Positions 57,961 through 64,000 of a stretch of 64,000 nt of DNA are shown piece by piece. This DNA is from Deroplatys truncata (lineage: Eukaryota; Arthropoda; Insecta; Mantodea; Mantidae). Each line of letters opens with the position of its first letter. Positions within the stretch are counted from its first letter, which is position 1. Under the pieces are notes generated by a model. It had not been told where the DNA came from. It was given only the letters and a program-made list of their open reading frames with translations, and did not search any database. A program made the position numbers and the translations under genes. The stretch is from contig CM060975.1 of assembly GCA_030765065.1 (NCBI GenBank), forward strand, positions 260,843,816 to 260,907,815, in the 5' to 3' direction.

Positions 57961-60824
57961 AAAAATCAGTTTTCACTATTATTGACTAATTTTTGTGGAT
58001 TTTCTCATATAATTTGCTACAGTTTAGTACTGAATTTAAATGCATAATTTTATGTTTTATGTTTGTTCCTTTCCTGAATATTATGGTGCTCAAAGATTGT
58101 GATGCCTTTGTACCAGGATGTAAATAAATATTTAACCAGAGTGTGGCGCTAATGACCCCATAAGTTTTGTACCATCTAAAAGCTACTTCTATAACAAAAT
58201 TATTTTTAAATTTTCTGACCTAGTTTAATAGAAACATAATTCTTTTTTCCTACCATAACGCTGAAATGTAAAACTAACACCTTTTCCCACGGAATATTCT
58301 AACGATTTACCGGCTTAGGTTTCAAAAGTCGACATAATGACTTTCTCTTAAAATAGCTTTATCGTGTAGTTCGAACCATTATTGCCAAAACGTTCCTTAA
58401 CTGTAAGACCAGCTTTTGAAAAGAGTCAGAATATGAATTTTTAAGCTCCATCATTTGTGCTTAGAAATCCTTCAGCTTCTGTGTTATTTCTGAATCCTGT
58501 TTTTCTTCTGGTGCCGATCCAGCTTCAACAAGAAATAGCCTCCCAAGTTGTTCTGTTATTTTTATGTAATTTATGGGATGGATATTCTTTTAGACAGTTT
58601 TTATATCTTTATGGGTGATTTGCCTAAGACTGATACGAAAATATATCAAGAAATTGTAACATCTGCTTTCCTTGATCTCATTTGCAACACTACTCTGATG
58701 TGAACTGACATTTACGTGACCTACCCGGACATCATGAGTACAGTGTCCAGCAACATAGATTCACAAATATCACCCTCATTTTAACTCGTATCTGGAGTTT
58801 GAAACACTCCTATGCGACATGAGGCGCAGACTCTTAGTTACTGGGATGATCCACACCCTCCATTTTCAGTTTTGAAAGCATTATACGATGCACTGTCGCA
58901 AATTTTTTTATCTTTCGAACGTGTTTGCTAATTTTGAAGCGGTTAAAGCAACAATCATATTGTTTTTAGCGGTACCACTCCTACTCATATTAAATATTTA
59001 AGAATATACTCAACTAAATTTAACAAACGACACAGACTGTAGTCTCCCTCCACAAAGTAAATACTCTGTACTGGTCCTCTGTGCAAAGAAATACCTAATT
59101 GATTTGCCCTGATAGAGGTTTATTTTTATTTTCAATACGAAAATGATTCAGAAGAATAACCTTGGGTATCTCATAACAGCTGCGAGTCGCCGCACCATCT
59201 CCTTTGCTGTCACACTCCAGGCGGAAGCCACTGCATTATTACGATAAGAGTTCCGTCTGAGAAAATATTTTCTTATAAATATATTTGAATGAACACCCTC
59301 CTGAAGTTTTTCGCATGTATACACTACTAAACGAAAAATACGTGTATATTTACATTTTTTAGGTTGTAGGTTTATAAGACAAAATTTAATTTTTAAAATT
59401 CAAATTTCTGCGATAAATAACTAATCTGTTAAATCAGATTCATTCAAATACATGTTTAAAGCAGACTCCACAAGCTTTAAAATGAGTTCAATATGGAGTT
59501 ATACGTAAATTTGAACCGGAGATAAAAGCGATTATGTATGGAAGCGCACTCACTTTTAAAAAAATGTTGACTTTGGCTGCTATTAAAACATTGAAGTTAG
59601 GGACCAAACGAAAAATACATGTCTTCTATTTCAAAGCATCAAATGCATACAAACAAATTTCGAAGATATTTGATGACTTGGTCTTTCATGGGTGTTCAAC
59701 TTGACATGGAATGACTCGTGAACAACTAGAGACTAGACCTTGTAGAGAAAGTGGCGGATGGTAAATGAGTTACCAGCAACATTAACGCGTACAACTCCAC
59801 AATATTTATAAGAGTTTGCTCTAAAGCATACGTTATGACAAATGTAAAATTACTGCTGCAATTGGATTAAATAACGCAGGGGTTGTTGATCTGTGAGGCA
59901 AAGCTCGAAGTTCTAACTGTGAAGGATGTAAAAACCCACGAAAGGGGATTTTATTTGGTTACATGTATCAATTTTAATAACTACCTGTGTTCAAAAAAAC
60001 AATAATAAAAATATGGGGACACAATCAATAATAATAATAATAATAATAATAATACACCATCTTAGTAGCCAAAAAACGTATTTAGAATATTGTTGTCAGT
60101 ATTATTAATACTACCATGATAGTAATTTAATAGTACTCAACTAGTAAGAACATAATCTTTCTTGGCAGTATTATCATCCAGCCACTCATATAGGCAGCTT
60201 GTTAATCATTTTGCTAAAATTATGCAACAGGGGCGATAGAACAGGGGAGATTTTTGCATCGGAAATCAATAATGCAAGTTGACATCAGTTATATACTTTA
60301 TGCAGATATATATTTTATTATAATTTTCTACAAACAAGTACCATTCCTTAGGTGTTTAATTAGTATGGAAAGACTCTACAGCTATTTTAACATTCAGATA
60401 CACTTGCAGATCTTACCTAGAACTTTCCCATTTTAGCACCAGAAGTATTGCTATAGTTTCCAAAACGTAAGCTGTCGCCCACTCAGTTCAGAAAAAGAAA
60501 ACTAGAAAAATAAATGCTGCTACATGATCAACTTGAGGTTAAATGCTTATAAGTGTCTCCACACGTTAGGAAAAGTACTCCTGGACAACCGTACCCGAGG
60601 AGAGGAAAGGGAACTCGTCTCCAACAAATGGTAGATCCGAGAAGATAATGAACTCCGCATATCTAAAGCCACGAGCCTAGCCCGAAGTAAGAAAGCCTGC
60701 CAACCCTACAACCAGGAAATATCATAACTCCATGCACTTTGCCCTGGCACAGTTCTGTGGTCGAATATGTTTGAAATTCGAAAGACCAACTTACATTCCG
60801 CTTTCAATTATATTTTGAAAGCAA
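57961..60824. other. Unassigned sequence
   Basis: The first 170 bases may be the 3' UTR of the cofactor B retrocopy. A GC-richer patch at 60540-60740 reads like decayed coding sequence on the plus strand ('ISKATSLARSKKACQPYNQE') but was not identified. No other feature was recognised besides the AAT array. Confidence 0.3.
60027..60054 (+). repeat. (AAT)n microsatellite
   Basis: About nine uninterrupted AAT units. Confidence 0.95.
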
Positions 60825-61718
60825 GCGAAGGACGTCACCTTTAGAAGCCGCATCCTTTGCGATAATGTCTGCTGCCGGCTGCTACAGTGATTGGCTATGA
60901 GGTGTTTCTCTCAGGGTATGCATGGGCGTATTTTGAAAGATAACACCAATTTAAATTGAATGTTAAATTTAATGATCTAACACTTGAGCTATTGCTCACC
61001 GTTTGAAGATAAAGAATGAAACTAATTATGAATCGCATCACTCGAAGCTATAACAATTGAAATATTTTCCTGCTAACTTCCCAGTATCAATTTTATGGTT
61101 TGAAATATCTGTTTCCGCAATATAGAAATTAGAAGTTTAATTGCCGTGAGTCGCTAAAATGCCCCTCGCGGTTACCGTTAAGTAACTCATGATTCAGCAC
61201 AGTCTTAGACGCTACGAACTGGCGATCAACATGAAAGACTATAAGGCCCTCAGGCTGTACACGAAAGAAAAGAAAGACAAGACAGGAGGCTAATTTTAGC
61301 AATACACGCTCTTTTATTACTTAAGCTGCGCCTACCTACCGCTACCTCCACCAAAGTTGCTTCATGCGCACTCCAATATCAAAACTATTTAAGCATGCGT
61401 GTGTCACTTTTATTAGGCAGTTCCTCCCCGAATCTCAGAATTTCATTCCCTTTATCTTTTACAGAATTTGTATGCGACTCTGCCAACGCAGTGAATCTGC
61501 ATTCCAGGAATCTTTATACTAACGCGTTCGATCCTCAGCTATTACTAATGACTTTGCTCGTTAATTACTTTTTTTCTCTGGACAAATCTTTTCAACTAAA
61601 ATTATTACATCAAACATTGATTTAATACACAGAAATTATTCATTGCGATTATTTCTCTATCTTACTATTATTTTTTTATTTAATTATGTTTATCTTCCTG
61701 TCAATAATTACGGTATCA
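60825..61718. repeat. Family D repeat, copy 3
   Basis: Family D blocks appear in the same order as copies 1 and 2: 'tgctgccggctgctacagtg', 'tctctcagggtatgcatggg', 'tgaaatatctgtttccgc', 'ttcattccctttatctttta', 'acattgatttaatacacaga' and a final 'ttacggtatca' matching the end of copy 1. On the minus strand AATAAA is present at about 61311, which would fit an LTR read leftward. Confidence 0.65.
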
Positions 61719-62821
61719 GTTTGCATTAGAAATAACTTTTGTGTTCTAACCGTATCGTACGGTACTTTATAAGATATAGTTATTAATTATATAGTATTTG
61801 AATATTTGGCCAGATATTTGATCCATTCTGTTGTCTCTGATTCATAAAATATTATATGATTATGTTATAATCTGGTTGCGTATAATTTTCTGCTTCTCTA
61901 CAGTTTACATTCAACTTGCTCCAAATAAGAGACCTACCGAAATTGTGACACCCAATCCACTCGAGTTTCAATGAAATCCCTGTGGCTTTATGTAATTCAA
62001 TAATTAAAATACTTTAATAATCCTGATTAATTCCAGATTATAGCATATTCACAAAATTCATTATTTAAATGTAAGCAATATTACAATAGATTCCCCATAA
62101 GAATAAAACAGAAGTATTATTCGAATAGAATAGTTTTATTCCATTATATACATTTATATATCCATCACCAGCAAAGTGATTTGATCGTGCATAACACTAG
62201 CCTCAGCAGTTATACAGTGGAGTGAAAGTATATCATTCTAGTTGCTTATTGTTCTCAGCTGATGAACTTAACTCTCTTTACTTCTAGCTTAGTATACCCT
62301 CGTAAACGTTCGCCAGCTCTTGCATATACCAATATATACCGTAATATAAGTTAACAAATGCATTGGGTATTATTTTATGATCTATATCAATGCTTTTATG
62401 TGAGGAAATTTGTTTTGACTAAGTGTATTTTAAAATAGTGGAAAGTAAAGCAAAGGATTTGGAGTAATGAGGCTCGTTAAATAAATATATACGTGATAGT
62501 CTCCGGCTTTCTAATATAGTGAAACTAGTTATTAAAACTTCTTTCCACCTATTTTTTTCATTTTCTAATTAATTAAGTTTGGTAGCTTATAATATACACC
62601 GCCTGTTTTATAATGAACGTAATTAAACTCCAGATTGTTTTCAATGTATTTCATGCTTATGTTTCACCCAAAAGTTGTCATAAAATGTATTTAATCCCTT
62701 AACTCTTAAATAATTCCCTAAGACACAATATTAGTAGTATAGTGTTTTCAGGGTAAAAGTTATGTTACACAGATAATTTGGATAAATGTAACTGAGTGGA
62801 GATGCTTTATTTGTTTTGCAG
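61719..62821 (+). other. Probable intron upstream of the dipeptidase exon
   Basis: AT-rich, with no other feature. It ends with a pyrimidine-rich tract and the acceptor AG at 62820-62821. The preceding dipeptidase exon, which should end with a 'GLTxFGK'-like sequence, was not found anywhere upstream in the window. Confidence 0.5.
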
Positions 62822-62998
62822 TTGGTAGTGCGAGAGATGAATAGGTTGGGAATGATGGTGGACCTTTCCCACGTTTCTGTGCCCACAATGTTGGATGCCC
62901 TGCGTGTGAGCAGAGCTCCAGTCATCTTCTCTCACTCATCTGCGCATGCGCTGTGCAACAGTTCCCGTAATGTGCCTGACCACGTTCTCAAACTTTTG
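62822..62998 (+). CDS. Exon of a zinc membrane dipeptidase (M19, renal dipeptidase type)
   Basis: An internal exon of 59 codons, bounded by acceptor AG (62820-62821) after a T-rich tract and donor GTAAGT (62999-63004), phase 0 at both ends. The protein begins '[20 protein letters not shown]', continues '[20 protein letters not shown]' and ends '[19 protein letters not shown]'. It aligns without gaps to human DPEP1. His17 and His38 of the exon fall on the zinc-ligand histidines (214 and 235 of human DPEP1) and Arg49 on the substrate-binding arginine (246), with spacings of 21 and 11 residues. The enzyme hydrolyses dipeptides, in mammals also cystinyl-bis-glycine and leukotriene D4, usually as a GPI-anchored ectoenzyme. 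The reading frame is intact, so the gene is probably live. Exons before and after are outside the window or not recognised. Confidence 0.95.
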
Positions 62999-64000
62999 GT
63001 AAGTATTTGCACACAGTAGCTTACTCTATTTTTCTATATGCATGTATAGCTTTTTTATAAAATCTTGTTTACTTTGCGGTTCCTGTTGTCTGATTGTATA
63101 TTTTAATTGTCACATGAAAATATGACTTGGCATGTCTGCCCAGGTTTTGCCCAGCAGAAATTCTAAAACCTTGTTAATACGCAAATGTTTTATTAAATAA
63201 CTGATAACTCATATAAAACACACTCACGCTAAACTCTGGATATACCGGGAAACCTTTGTGTGCATACCTGAACGAAATACCAAGATTTAACATAATTTAA
63301 TGAATTTCAGTTTAGTGAAATAAGGTTTCCCCGAAGGTCGCACACTGTTGTAGGGATCCATATTCATTGATACGTTCCCGTACATTGGAAAGTACACATT
63401 TCTGAATTATACTCTCCATTCTCTCCATCGAATGAGCAATCAAGCATACTAAGTTGTTTTCTGTTAGGATATGATGTTAGGCTCCGAATTAAAGCCCTAG
63501 ATAAAATTTTTAATGAGCATCTTCCAGTTCTTTTAAGATGTTCATAACTCAATGGAATATACGTGGCATTTGAGCACATAGGGTAAAACTGCAGTTAATT
63601 ATTATACCGCAGTCTCTTTACGCAATTTGCTTACAGCAGACCAAACTTTGGCAGCAGGATACTTTCGCATTTTCTGGTTTCATTCCTGTGTGTTTTGACC
63701 TCCCATGGAGCCAGGTACTCTTTTACATTTAAGTCTCATGCTCCTGATTAGCGACAACGTTTATTACCCGCCTTTCTCACTTACAACTAATATACAAGCT
63801 GTCGCTGTTACACAGAAATCACCTGGTTCCTTTACTCATTGTATCGTGTACTACATCTTTGTTTTGCTTTAGAGAGGCTAAATTCCTACTACCCTTTTTG
63901 GGGTTCGTCTATGACATCCGCACATGTTGCCGATTTTTTGAAACAGAACTTTAGTGTTTAAATCACAGCTGAACACACTTTGGTTTTCGATTCTTCTGGT
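62999..64000 (+). other. Intron downstream of the dipeptidase exon
   Basis: Starts with GTAAGT. No following dipeptidase exon (expected to encode a 'GGxVMVxFY' type block) was seen, so the intron is at least 1 kb and runs past the window end. The open frame at 63364-63579 on the minus strand is not convincing. Confidence 0.7.

Noticed and set aside
60540-60740. Possible decayed coding exon
   Set aside because: Only scattered protein-like residues with a stop; no family recognised and no splice sites.

Overview
The window looks like a piece of a large, AT-rich, repeat-laden insect genome. The evidence is spliceosomal exon structure, mariner, hAT and RNase H-bearing LINE remnants of the kinds common in insects, tRNA-derived SINEs and solo LTRs. 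A polyneopteran such as a cockroach or termite would fit, but that is a guess. Nothing is organised like a bacterial genome. One host exon is clear: 62822-62998 (+), a 59-codon phase-0 exon of a zinc membrane dipeptidase (peptidase family M19). It carries two zinc-ligand histidines and the substrate-binding arginine. The rest is intron or intergenic DNA filled with transposon debris.

Layout. 1.5-5.5 kb: an RNase H-bearing LINE (+) split by a Tc1/mariner-superfamily element. 6.1 kb: a SINE insertion that folds back on itself, inside a 14-bp target duplication. 7.7-9.5 and 24.3-26.1 kb: copies of an unclassified repeat of about 850 bp (here family A), each interrupted by a solo LTR of one family (LTR-B). 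12-21 kb: a mariner deletion derivative and a run of same-direction family A copies, two of them in tandem. 20.7-30.6 and 60.8-61.7 kb: four copies of another repeat of about 0.9-1 kb (family D). 32-36 kb: a fold-back mariner-like MITE (family C), a LINE 3' end, a family A copy and a 1,039-bp solo LTR (LTR-F) with three 38-bp repeats. 37-41 kb: SINEs and a mariner deletion derivative. 42-46 kb: minus-strand family A copies, one carrying a MITE. 46.8-54 kb: a LINE tail, a hAT element complete from end to end but with a broken gene, a second RNase H LINE carrying a MITE, an almost perfect hairpin, a third LTR-B and a mariner end. 57.0-58.0 kb: an unassigned ORF fragment next to a processed pseudogene of tubulin-folding cofactor B. 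62.8 kb: the dipeptidase exon.

The elements do not work together. The window is best read as a layered record: LINEs and family A are the oldest, and LTR-B, the mariner-like elements and family C MITEs landed in them later. I found no CRISPR, operon, toxin system or other new functional system. The most unusual items are the SINE fold-back, the abundant unclassified family A, the solo-LTR families with intact target duplications, and the cofactor B pseudogene. Boundaries given for diverged repeats are approximate, usually within 10-30 bases.
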